From contig CALZIO010000002.1 in NCBI GenBank assembly GCA_945787785.1, positions 1-64,000 on the forward strand: a DNA stretch of 64,000 nt, read 5' to 3'. The position numbers and the translations under genes were made by a program. The notes beneath the pieces were generated by a model. That model did no database searches. It was not told where the DNA came from and was given only the letters and a program-made list of their open reading frames with translations. Source of the DNA: an uncultured Chromatiaceae bacterium. Its GTDB lineage: Bacteria; Pseudomonadota; Gammaproteobacteria; Tenderiales; Tenderiaceae. This document shows positions 11,341 through 20,189 of the stretch, piece by piece. How positions within the stretch are numbered: position 1 is the first letter of the stretch; every line of letters begins with the position of its first letter.

Positions 11341-11841
11341 TTACTTATAAACCTTACGCTTAAACAAATCACTGCGCCGACTTACCAAACGATCTAAAAA
11401 CAACAAACCTTCAAGATGATCCAGCTCATGCTGGATCGCCCGCGCTTCAAAGCCACTGCTCTTTACGCTGCGCTTCTCACCGAACTCATCAAAGTATTCC
11501 ACTTCAATGTTCTCAGCACGTATTACATTGCCAGTGTAGTCGGGCACTGACATACACCCTTCCCTGCCCTTGGCGAAACCATCATATGAAATAATTTCGG
11601 GATTCACCATCACCATACGGCCATGCTGTTCAATTTTGGGTTTGCTTGATACATCGACAATCACTACACGAATAAAATGCCCCGTTTGTGGCGCGGCAAT
11701 ACCAACACCGCCAGGCCCGGCCCGCATTGTCTCTTCCAGATCAGCAATTATTGTACGCAGTGAATCATCGAAATTTTCAACAGAGTCAGATTCCTGTTTC
11801 AGACGCGGATCGGGGTATCGCAGAATTTCCAGTAACGCCAT
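11341..11841 (-). CDS. def: Peptide deformylase
   Basis: GVGIAAPQTG, EGCMSVPDY, QHELDHLEG motifs. Confidence 0.97.
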   Translation of the reverse strand: MALLEILRYPDPRLKQESDSVENFDDSLRTIIADLEETMRAGPGGVGIAAPQTGHFIRVVIVDVSSKPKIEQHGRMVMVNPEIISYDGFAKGREGCMSVPDYTGNVIRAENIEVEYFDEFGEKRSVKSSGFEARAIQHELDHLEGLLFLDRLVSRRSDLFKRKVYK

Positions 11842-11844
11842 AAG

Positions 11845-12366
11845 CTAACCGATCATCGTCTCGATTGGGGTTAACTTGGCCTCGACGCCTTCTTTGATTA
11901 CAACATCCAGGGCTGATTGCAAAGCAACAATGCCTTCCCCTGCGACACCATCGATATGCATAATATAGATTGGCTGATCCTCACTGCCACCAACATCAGA
12001 ATCCAGATTAACGATGTTCAATCCAGCCTCAGCCAGGGCGCCGGTAACATGAGCAACAATACCCGGGCGATCAGCGCCATATACGGTGATTTGAACATCC
12101 GGCTCAACATGGCGATGTAAATGCCCATCCAGCTTGTCGATATGGACATGTAAACCCATTGAGTCAGCCACAGTTGCGAGCAAATATTGCAGGGACTTTA
12201 CCGTACCGTCATGACGCACCATCATCATGATAGTAAAGCTGTCTCCCAGCCGAATCATCGAGGCCTCACCCAGGTTGCAACCGCCTTCATAGAGTGCCGA
12301 GGTGACATGCGAGACGATGCCGGGTCGATCTTTACCTACCACTGAAAGGATATACCAGTGTGTCAT
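11845..12366 (-). CDS. Tandem ACT-domain protein (GcvR-like)
   Basis: Two ACT-type segments (VVGKDRPGIVSHVTSALYEGGCNL; GADRPGIVAHVTGALAEAGLNI). Confidence 0.85.
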   Translation of the reverse strand: MTHWYILSVVGKDRPGIVSHVTSALYEGGCNLGEASMIRLGDSFTIMMMVRHDGTVKSLQYLLATVADSMGLHVHIDKLDGHLHRHVEPDVQITVYGADRPGIVAHVTGALAEAGLNIVNLDSDVGGSEDQPIYIMHIDGVAGEGIVALQSALDVVIKEGVEAKLTPIETMIG

Positions 12367-12405
12367 AACCTCTCCTCAATCAAGTTTGTGCGTGGCGCTA
12401 TCATA

Positions 12406-13170
12406 TCATCGGCCAGGGTCCAGCCAAATCAGGGAGGCCATGCGACCAGTGCTTCCATCACGTCGATATGAGTAGAAACGCGCCTGATCCGTGAATGTAC
12501 ACCAATGGCCGCCATAAACCTGATTCACACCCAGCTTTTCAAGCCGCTGCCTTGCCAGCAGATAAAGGTCTGCCAGCCATCGGCCTTGTGATGATGGCTC
12601 AAATGCCTTCGCCGCCAGTGCATCAACCGCCAGAAATTGATCTCGCACTTCATTGCCCACTTCAAACGCAGCCGGACCAATAGCAGGGCCGAGCCAAGCC
12701 AAAAGTTTATGTGCCGAAACGCCCATTTTCATCACGACAGCTTCAATCACGCCATCAACCAATCCACGCCAACCTGCATGTGCAATAGCCACCACAGAAC
12801 CGCCTTGGTCACATAGAAAAACAGGCAAGCAATCCGCCGTCATTACGGCACAAACAATCCCTGAGTGGCATGCAAAACTGGCATCAGCTTCAGGGATTCC
12901 GTGTACAGCGCCAGCATCGACCACTTCAACACCATGGACCTGCTTCAGCCATACGGGGTCGGCTGGCAGGCTACGATGTTTTTTTACTAATTCACGATTC
13001 GTTGCAACAGCGACGGAATCATCGCCAACATGATCACCCAGATTAAGGCTGTCATAAGGTGTGTGACTCACGCCGCCTTGACGCGTGGTACTACCGGCTC
13101 GAACAGTGGCTGGCGCGGGCCACTCGGGCACAATCCAGCCAATCCCGTGTTCAGGCATGCTGCTCTGCAT
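12406..13170 (-). CDS. pgeF: Purine nucleoside phosphorylase / multicopper polyphenol oxidase-like (YfiH/PgeF)
   Basis: TTRQGGVS.....LNLGDHVGDD, KQVHG, TADCLPV, AHAGWRGL; adjacent to rluD. Confidence 0.94.
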   Translation of the reverse strand: MQSSMPEHGIGWIVPEWPAPATVRAGSTTRQGGVSHTPYDSLNLGDHVGDDSVAVATNRELVKKHRSLPADPVWLKQVHGVEVVDAGAVHGIPEADASFACHSGIVCAVMTADCLPVFLCDQGGSVVAIAHAGWRGLVDGVIEAVVMKMGVSAHKLLAWLGPAIGPAAFEVGNEVRDQFLAVDALAAKAFEPSSQGRWLADLYLLARQRLEKLGVNQVYGGHWCTFTDQARFYSYRRDGSTGRMASLIWLDPGR

Positions 13171-14110
13171 CCTGTTGTAAATTTTCGAGCAGCCGGACCA
13201 TATCCTCAGGTAATTGCGCCTCCCATTCCATCTCCTCTCCAGTCGCTGGATGCTGCAAACCCAGCCTGGCCGCGTGCAGCGCCTGACGTTTAAATCCTCG
13301 CAAACAAGCGATCATCTGCTCGCTGCTGTCTGGGGGGATGCGCAGGCGTTGACCATACACTGGATCACCAATCAGCGGATGACGAATATGGGCCATATGG
13401 ACTCGGATTTGATGCGTGCGGCCTGTTTCCAGAGTGACGCGAATATGGGTATGAACACGATAACGCTGGATAACTCGATAGTGGGTGATCGCCTCTTTTC
13501 CATTGCGAACTACCGCCATACGTTTGCGATCGACCGGGTGGCGCCCGATTGGCTCATCAACACTACCACCACTGGGCATAACACCACAGACGACCGCCTG
13601 ATACTGGCGTTTCATCGCTCGGGCCTGCAACATCTCAACCAGATGTTTTTGTGAACGCAGATTGCGCGCCACAACCAACAGACCGGTGGTATCTTTGTCG
13701 AGCCTATGGATGATTCCGGCACGCGGGACTTCGTTTAGCTCTGGCGCATGATTCAGCAGCGCATTGACTAAGGTGCCATCGGGATTACCTGTGGCGGGAT
13801 GGACAACCAGCCCGGCAGGCTTATTGATAACCAGAATCTCCTCATCTTCATAGACAATATTCAGCGGAATCTCCTGCGCCTGCCAGGAAACCTCAGCCTC
13901 AGTGGTCACTTCTAACTCAATACGTTCGCCACCCATCACTTTATCCTTGGGGCGCAGCTGTTTACCATCCACTTGTACCTGACCGGACTTGATCCACTGC
14001 TGCAAACGGGCGCGAGAATAGTCAGAAAAAAGTTGGGCCAACACCTGATCGAGCCGATGACCACCCAACTCTGCTGGCACGACCGCTGAAAGGAATTCTG
14101 ATTCAGACAT
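13151..14110 (-). CDS. rluD: 23S rRNA pseudouridine synthase RluD
   Basis: S4 domain plus GIIHRLDKDTTGLLVVA, INKPAGLVVHPA. Confidence 0.96.
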   Translation of the reverse strand: MSESEFLSAVVPAELGGHRLDQVLAQLFSDYSRARLQQWIKSGQVQVDGKQLRPKDKVMGGERIELEVTTEAEVSWQAQEIPLNIVYEDEEILVINKPAGLVVHPATGNPDGTLVNALLNHAPELNEVPRAGIIHRLDKDTTGLLVVARNLRSQKHLVEMLQARAMKRQYQAVVCGVMPSGGSVDEPIGRHPVDRKRMAVVRNGKEAITHYRVIQRYRVHTHIRVTLETGRTHQIRVHMAHIRHPLIGDPVYGQRLRIPPDSSEQMIACLRGFKRQALHAARLGLQHPATGEEMEWEAQLPEDMVRLLENLQQDAEQHA

Positions 14111-14309
14111 AAATGATTGAAATTCTGGAAAATAGGGGGAACATTCTATAGCGTAATGCTACCAGAGAGAAAGCCCGCTTAGCCATACAATTCAGCCATG
14201 ATCAAAAAGCTAAGAAGATTTCAGAGAGCTGCTCAAGACAATTATGCGGACTTATGCTAGTCTCAATTTCGAATCAATAATTTTGTTAAAAACTAAGCAC
14301 TTGAAATAT

Positions 14310-15446
14310 ATGCGACGACTCATTGCTCTCATTATTATCATCAGTCTCAGCGGTTGCACAACCGTGCCCACACAACCGAAACAAGAAGCAAAACCATCAC
14401 CCGAACAATACTACAGCGAAGCGCGCGAAGCCCAGGCAAGCGGTGATTATAGCGGCGCAATCAAGTACTCCTCTGAACTGGAGAAAAACTACCCATTAAG
14501 CCCATATACCCAGTTAGTACCGCTTGAGACTGCCTTCGCCCACTATAAGCTGAAAGAATACGATAATGCTGCGATAGACGCGGATCGTTTTATTACAACT
14601 TATCCTCTACACGCCAATGTGGACTACGCCTATTATCTGAAAGGTTTAATCCGATCCGCTCAGGGCAGCGGCACATCGATTGAAAATCCTTCCAAAACGG
14701 TCATTGTGGACCCAAATTACAGTCGTGACGCATACAATAATTTTTCAATATTGGTAACGCGATTTCCTGATAGCAAATATCGCACTAGTGCCCTGGAACG
14801 TATGTATGATTTGCGAAATCAGATGGCTAGTCATGAACTACAAGCTGTAGAGACCAAGATTGGCGAGGGCGATCTAGACGGCGCAATACATCTGGCCAAA
14901 TACATCTCTGAACAGTATCCCAACACACCTGCTGCCACAGAAGCACTCGAGTTAATCACCAAGGCATCGAGCACCTCCATCTACATGAATTCACCCAGGG
15001 TTAAAGTGATGCCTGTCGAGCAAAGTGTTGAAGCCATACCTGAAGCGGAACCAAATATTGAAGCTACGCTTATAGCGCCAAGTATTGAAGTGATGCCTGC
15101 CGTACAACCAATTGCCCCGGCGCTCGCCAACGAGACCATGCATCGAGAGGCGTGGTTGTTACAGCAAAACCCAAAACACTTTACCCTGCAGATTGCCAGC
15201 AGCGGCGATAAAAACAACCTGGAAAACTATATCAAACAACACAAACTGGAAAAATATTCAGCCTATTTTCGCCGCAAGATGAACAACAAAGACTGGTACT
15301 CCTTGCTTTATGGCAACTATGAAAGCAGGACCGCAGCCATGAAAGCCGCGGAAGAAATCAAGCTTGAACTCGGCATCAGCGACATATGGATTCGCCAATT
15401 TAACGACGTCCAGGCTTCTATCGTACAGGATCGCTCGGACAACTAA
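14310..15446 (+). CDS. BamD-like TPR lipoprotein with C-terminal SPOR-like domain
   Basis: Probable start MRRLIALIIIISLSGC (lipobox) inside ORF 14244-15446; YYSEAREAQASGDYSGAIKYSSELEKNYPLSPYTQ parallels BamD; C-terminus FTLQIASSGDKNNLENYIKQ...YSLLYGNYESRTAAMKAAEEI resembles SPOR. Confidence 0.8.
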   Translation: MRRLIALIIIISLSGCTTVPTQPKQEAKPSPEQYYSEAREAQASGDYSGAIKYSSELEKNYPLSPYTQLVPLETAFAHYKLKEYDNAAIDADRFITTYPLHANVDYAYYLKGLIRSAQGSGTSIENPSKTVIVDPNYSRDAYNNFSILVTRFPDSKYRTSALERMYDLRNQMASHELQAVETKIGEGDLDGAIHLAKYISEQYPNTPAATEALELITKASSTSIYMNSPRVKVMPVEQSVEAIPEAEPNIEATLIAPSIEVMPAVQPIAPALANETMHREAWLLQQNPKHFTLQIASSGDKNNLENYIKQHKLEKYSAYFRRKMNNKDWYSLLYGNYESRTAAMKAAEEIKLELGISDIWIRQFNDVQASIVQDRSDN

Positions 15447-15539
15447 TCCTGAGCGACAAAGTTGCCGGGCTGTGCTAGTCTACGCCAAGCAAATTGGCTG
15501 GTATTTTCCCCTGCCACATCATGAAGTTCTGGAACATCT

Positions 15540-16307
15540 ATGTCTGCATTGAAAAGTTTAGCCGCATCTTTACTACTGTTAAGCATATTAGCCGGCTGCG
15601 CATCTAAATATGACCCCACCAAATGGTCTGCCACTGAGTTTTATACTCAGGCACAAGAGGCGATGAGAGTCCAAGACTACCAGACAGCCATCAAATATTA
15701 TGAAGACATGGAGATACACCATCCATTCAGCCCTTACACGCAGCAGGCTCAACTTGAAGTAGGCTACGCCTATTACAAATACGACGAACCAGATTCCGCC
15801 GTCGCAGCGGCAAATCGCTATATCAAACTCTATCCACGTGATGAAAATGTAGACTACGCATTCTATTTGCGTGGCCTGGTAAGTTTTGAGCGTGGCCTGA
15901 GCGACCTTGACCTGTGGCTCGGTCTGGGTGGAGAAAAACGTCAACCAAATCATGCAGTCAGCGCTTTTCGTTATTTTGATGAGCTAATTAAGCGTTATCC
16001 AAACAGCAAGTATGTAGAGGATGCCAAGCAACGCATGCTGCATCTGCGCAATCAGTTGGCGCAATACGAGTTAATTGTTGCCGATTATTATTTTAGACGC
16101 GGCGCCAATCTCTCCGCTGCCAATCGGGCAAAATACATCCTGGAACATTATCCACAAACACCATCATTATCTGATGCACTTGTTATAATGATTAAGGCCT
16201 ATCGTCTTCTGGGCGTTGATGATCTGGCAGATGATGCTTTAAAGGTATTCAATTTGAATTTCCCTGAACATGAGGCCGCAGCAGAACTCAATCAAGAGCG
16301 CCTTTAA
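15540..16307 (+). CDS. bamD: Outer membrane assembly lipoprotein BamD
   Basis: LLSILAGCASKYDPTKWSATEFYTQAQEAM...YYEDMEIHHPFSPYTQQAQLEVGYAYYK; near divergent rluD. Confidence 0.95.
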   Translation: MSALKSLAASLLLLSILAGCASKYDPTKWSATEFYTQAQEAMRVQDYQTAIKYYEDMEIHHPFSPYTQQAQLEVGYAYYKYDEPDSAVAAANRYIKLYPRDENVDYAFYLRGLVSFERGLSDLDLWLGLGGEKRQPNHAVSAFRYFDELIKRYPNSKYVEDAKQRMLHLRNQLAQYELIVADYYFRRGANLSAANRAKYILEHYPQTPSLSDALVIMIKAYRLLGVDDLADDALKVFNLNFPEHEAAAELNQERL

Positions 16308-16338
16308 ATCGATCTTATATACACAAGGGGGCAAGCGC

Positions 16339-16863
16339 ATGTGGGACTTTTTTGAAACAGTACGGCACCGTCACTCAGTTCGCAGTTATCAAAAAGACTT
16401 GCCTGTCGAAAAGGAAAAATTACACGCCATCCTGGAGACGGCCTGCAGCGCACCATCAGCAGGGGATCTTCAAGCCTACAAAATCATCGTAGTAAACAAT
16501 CCAGAAAAACGTCAGTCACTTGCTGCTGCCGCTCAAGACCAAAGCTTTATCGCTGAAGCGCCAGTGTGCCTGGTTTTTTGCTCCGAGCCCATCCGCTCAG
16601 AAGAAAAATATGGCGCTCGCGGTCGTGAATTGTATGCAATCCAGGACACAACCATTGCCGCAGCCTATGCTCAACTAGCCATTGTCGCTGCCGGCATGGC
16701 CTCAACCTGGGTGGGCTTTTTCGATGAGATTAAGGTACGCGATGTGATTGAATTGGAGGCCACACTGATACCAATCGCCATACTCGCACTCGGTTATCCT
16801 GCCGAGCTACCCGATCCAACCACACGGCGGCGACTTGATGATATTGTCAGCTATCTCGATTAG
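16339..16863 (+). CDS. Nitroreductase family protein
   Basis: MWDFFETVRHRHSVRSYQKDLPVEKEKLHAILETACSAPSAGDLQ; preferred start at 16339 inside ORF 16270-16863. Confidence 0.9.
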   Translation: MWDFFETVRHRHSVRSYQKDLPVEKEKLHAILETACSAPSAGDLQAYKIIVVNNPEKRQSLAAAAQDQSFIAEAPVCLVFCSEPIRSEEKYGARGRELYAIQDTTIAAAYAQLAIVAAGMASTWVGFFDEIKVRDVIELEATLIPIAILALGYPAELPDPTTRRRLDDIVSYLD

Positions 16864-16904
16864 CCAACTAATCTCGGCTTCAAATTAAATAGTTACTGCT
16901 AATA

Positions 16905-17291
16905 ATGAACAAGACCGTTAGAGCCCTACTCGTCGCTGCATCCATCATTAGCACGCTAACAGCCTGCTCAAACAGAGACAATCATGATCATCCAAACCTA
17001 AAAACTGGTAAAGAGTTATATAATTACCACTGCGCCGAGTGTCACGGCATGGACGGCACGGGAAAATTGGTTTTACCTAAACCTGCCAATATACTTACCG
17101 AGAAGAATAGACAAGGCATCATTAAATACATTAGAACTGATGTTAATCCTAATCGTGAGATGCCTGTTTTTACAACCATGCCTGCATTAGAGGCTAGTCA
17201 AATCACAAACCATTTGTTTAAACTTAGAAAAACTTATAATGACGCGGCCGACGAAAATAAAAAGAACAGGGCCTTGCTGATTGAACCTTAG
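16905..17291 (+). CDS. Cytochrome c family lipoprotein
   Basis: Lipobox STLTAC, CAECH haem-binding motif, MPVF distal Met region. Confidence 0.85.
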   Translation: MNKTVRALLVAASIISTLTACSNRDNHDHPNLKTGKELYNYHCAECHGMDGTGKLVLPKPANILTEKNRQGIIKYIRTDVNPNREMPVFTTMPALEASQITNHLFKLRKTYNDAADENKKNRALLIEP

Positions 17292-17300
17292 CTGAAGCAT

Positions 17301-17322
17301 AAAAAAGGGAGCCAACGCTCCC
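17301..17322 (-). terminator. Rho-independent terminator downstream of lpd
   Basis: GGGAGC-caac-GCTCCC followed on the minus strand by TTTTTT. Confidence 0.8.
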
Positions 17323-17350
17323 TGTTTAGTAAACACGTCCCTCTATCAAT

Positions 17351-18781
17351 TCATATATGAATGCTGCGTTTATCCACACCCAAGGCTGCTTCATGCATTG
17401 ACTCAGCCAAGGTCGGATGCGCATGGATAGTACGAGCCAGATCCTCACTGCTGGCCGAAAACTCCATTGCCAGCACAGCTTCAGCAATCATCTCGGATGC
17501 GCCTGGGCCAATGATATGCACGCCCAGAATCGTATCGTCTTTAGCATCACTAATAATTTTGACCATACCGGAAATATCCCCCATTGCACGGGCTCGGCCA
17601 TTTGCCAGAAACGGAAATACGCCCTCTTTGAAATCGACGCCCGACTTTGTTAGCTCCTGTGAAGTCATGCCAACCCAGGCAATTTCCGGCCAGGTATAGA
17701 TGACCCAGGGAATAGTGGCATAATTAATATGGCTGGACTCTCCAGCAATATGTTCAGCAACGCTAACCCCCTCTTCCGAAGCCTTGTGTGCCAACATCGG
17801 CCCACGCACCACATCGCCAATGGCATAAACACCCGCCAGGTTTGTGCGGCACAGCTCGTCAACTACGATATAACCACGCTCATCCAGATTTAAACCTGCC
17901 TCAACTGCATCCAAACCATCGGTATTAGGACGACGGCCAGTAGCAACCAGCACCTTATCGAACTTGAGCTCTTGCTCGCCTTTCTCGTCTTCGATAGTCA
18001 GGGTAACCTGCCGAGCGGTAGCTTTGGCTGCTTTGGTCACGGTTTTAAGCCGGATATCCAAACCCTGTGACGTTAGTTCTTTTAACGCCGCAGTAGCAAG
18101 ATGAGTATCAACCGCGGGCAGGAATTGATCACCACGAACAAACACGGATACCTCAGCCCCTAAGCGGCTCCAGACACTGCCCAATTCAAGCCCAATCACA
18201 CCGCCACCGATCACCGCCATACGTTTGGGTACTTCAGTAAAGCTCAGGGCACCGGTTGAATCGACTATTCGATTATCATCAACAGGTAAAGTATCAATTG
18301 GCGCAGGCACGGAACCGGTGGCAATGATAATATTATCTGCCTCGATAATTCCTGCCTTTTGTTTACGTTTACCTTTTGCATGAGGAGTAAATTCAACCTG
18401 TTTTTCAGCTAATAATTTGCCATGCCCTTGCAACCAGGTCACTTTGTTTTTGGCAAACAGAGCAGCTATTCCACCCGTAAGGCTTTCGACAACGTCTTGT
18501 TTGCGCGCCATCATTTGCTTGATGTCGATACTGGCGCCTTTTGTTTTGATGCCATGATCGGCGAATTCATGTTGTAGACGATGATAATGATGTGAGGTAT
18601 CCAAGAGCGCCTTGGATGGGATACAGCCAACGTTCAGGCAGGTACCGCCCAAGGCCGGTTTATCTTCGGGATCAAGCCACTTGTCGATGCAGGCAGTCTC
18701 GAGACCAAGCTGAGCACAACGAATAGCTGCGACATATCCACCCGGACCACCACCGATTACCACAACATCATATTGATCCAT
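17351..18781 (-). CDS. lpd: Dihydrolipoyl dehydrogenase
   Basis: VVIGGGPGGYVAAIRCAQLG, GGTCLNVGCIPSKALL, last gene of suc cluster. Confidence 0.96.
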   Translation of the reverse strand: MDQYDVVVIGGGPGGYVAAIRCAQLGLETACIDKWLDPEDKPALGGTCLNVGCIPSKALLDTSHHYHRLQHEFADHGIKTKGASIDIKQMMARKQDVVESLTGGIAALFAKNKVTWLQGHGKLLAEKQVEFTPHAKGKRKQKAGIIEADNIIIATGSVPAPIDTLPVDDNRIVDSTGALSFTEVPKRMAVIGGGVIGLELGSVWSRLGAEVSVFVRGDQFLPAVDTHLATAALKELTSQGLDIRLKTVTKAAKATARQVTLTIEDEKGEQELKFDKVLVATGRRPNTDGLDAVEAGLNLDERGYIVVDELCRTNLAGVYAIGDVVRGPMLAHKASEEGVSVAEHIAGESSHINYATIPWVIYTWPEIAWVGMTSQELTKSGVDFKEGVFPFLANGRARAMGDISGMVKIISDAKDDTILGVHIIGPGASEMIAEAVLAMEFSASSEDLARTIHAHPTLAESMHEAALGVDKRSIHI

Positions 18782-18857
18782 TAACAGTCTCCCAAATTAT
18801 TATTAATACGCTGTTGGATTTAAGTTACCCAGGCATCGTTTGATGCAGTATAAATTA

Positions 18858-20093
18858 TCAAATCTGCAGCAGCATTCGAGCGGGGTCTTCCAATACTTCT
18901 TTGACTTTTACCAGGAAGGATACTGCTTCACGCCCATCAATAATACGATGATCATAGGACATGGCGACATACATCATCGGCCTGACGACGATCTCGCCAT
19001 CCTCAACCACCGGGCGTTGTTCAATCTTATGCATGCCGAAAATGGCACTTTGAGGGGGATTCAATATCGGTGTCGACAACAAGGATCCAAATGTTCCACC
19101 ATTGGTGATACTGAAGGTACCCCCACTCAATTCTTCCATGGATAATTTTCCTTCCCTTGCCTTGCCGGCAAATTCCATCACTGCTTGCTCCATTTCGGCC
19201 AAACTCAGTTGATCCGCATCACGAATAATGGGCACCACTAACCCACGTTCAGTGCTAACCGCCACACCGATATCAAAATAGCCATGATAAACAATGTCGC
19301 TATCATCGATTGAGGCGTTGATCACCGGATACTCTTTCAAGGCCTCGCAACAGGCCCTGATAAACAACGACATAAAACCGAGCTTGGTTTCATATTTTTT
19401 CTGGAACTTGTCCTGATATTTAGCACGCAGATCCATCACAGGCTTCATGTTGATCTCATTAAATGTAGTCAACATGGCTGTGCTGTGTTGCGCGTCCAAT
19501 AAGCGTTCTGCAATACGCAGACGCAAACGAGTCATCGGCACACGCCGCTCAGGCCGCCCACCTGCCCCTACCTCAGTTGTACGGGATGATGCAGCTGCTG
19601 CTGCCACTGGCTGATTGGCTTTCTCAATATGCTTTAATACATCAGCCTTTGTGATGCGTCCGTCGCGCCCCGTACCTGTAATTGCAGTTGGATCCAACTT
19701 GTTTTCCGTAATCAACTTACGTACAGCGGGACTGAAATTCATGGCTGCCGCGGGTTGCTCTACTTCGGGTGCAGGTTGTGGTGTTGCTTCTTCGCTTGGT
19801 ATTTCTTCACCTTCAGCAGCAGTTTCATCTTTGTCTTCTGCTGCCGGTTGTTCTGCTGTTTCATCAATCACCGCCAACACGTCACCACTGCCAACCACAG
19901 CGCCGGATTCTTGTTTGATTTCAGTCAAGACTCCATCATGCGGTGCCACCACTTCAAGCATGACTTTATCTGTTTCCAGGTCAACCAGATTTTCATCACG
20001 TTTGACGTAGTCTCCAACCTGTTTGTGCCACTGGGCCAGGGTTGCATCGGATACCGATTCTGACAACACCGGCACTTTGACTTCAATCGACAT
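18858..20093 (-). CDS. sucB: 2-oxoglutarate dehydrogenase E2 (dihydrolipoyl succinyltransferase)
   Basis: Lipoyl domain [12 protein letters not shown]3-binding domain, catalytic [13 protein letters not shown]. Confidence 0.97.
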   Translation of the reverse strand: MSIEVKVPVLSESVSDATLAQWHKQVGDYVKRDENLVDLETDKVMLEVVAPHDGVLTEIKQESGAVVGSGDVLAVIDETAEQPAAEDKDETAAEGEEIPSEEATPQPAPEVEQPAAAMNFSPAVRKLITENKLDPTAITGTGRDGRITKADVLKHIEKANQPVAAAAASSRTTEVGAGGRPERRVPMTRLRLRIAERLLDAQHSTAMLTTFNEINMKPVMDLRAKYQDKFQKKYETKLGFMSLFIRACCEALKEYPVINASIDDSDIVYHGYFDIGVAVSTERGLVVPIIRDADQLSLAEMEQAVMEFAGKAREGKLSMEELSGGTFSITNGGTFGSLLSTPILNPPQSAIFGMHKIEQRPVVEDGEIVVRPMMYVAMSYDHRIIDGREAVSFLVKVKEVLEDPARMLLQI

Positions 20094-20189
20094 TATTGAC
20101 TCCCTTCAAATCAACTCTGCACCAGCTATGGCGCATACAGGCTAGAGGTTTGTAAAACCATAATTTCTGTTCCATGCATGCAGCGTACA

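Noticed and set aside
13030-13293. Plus-strand ORFs opposite the pgeF/rluD overlap
   Set aside because: Antisense shadows of well-supported genes
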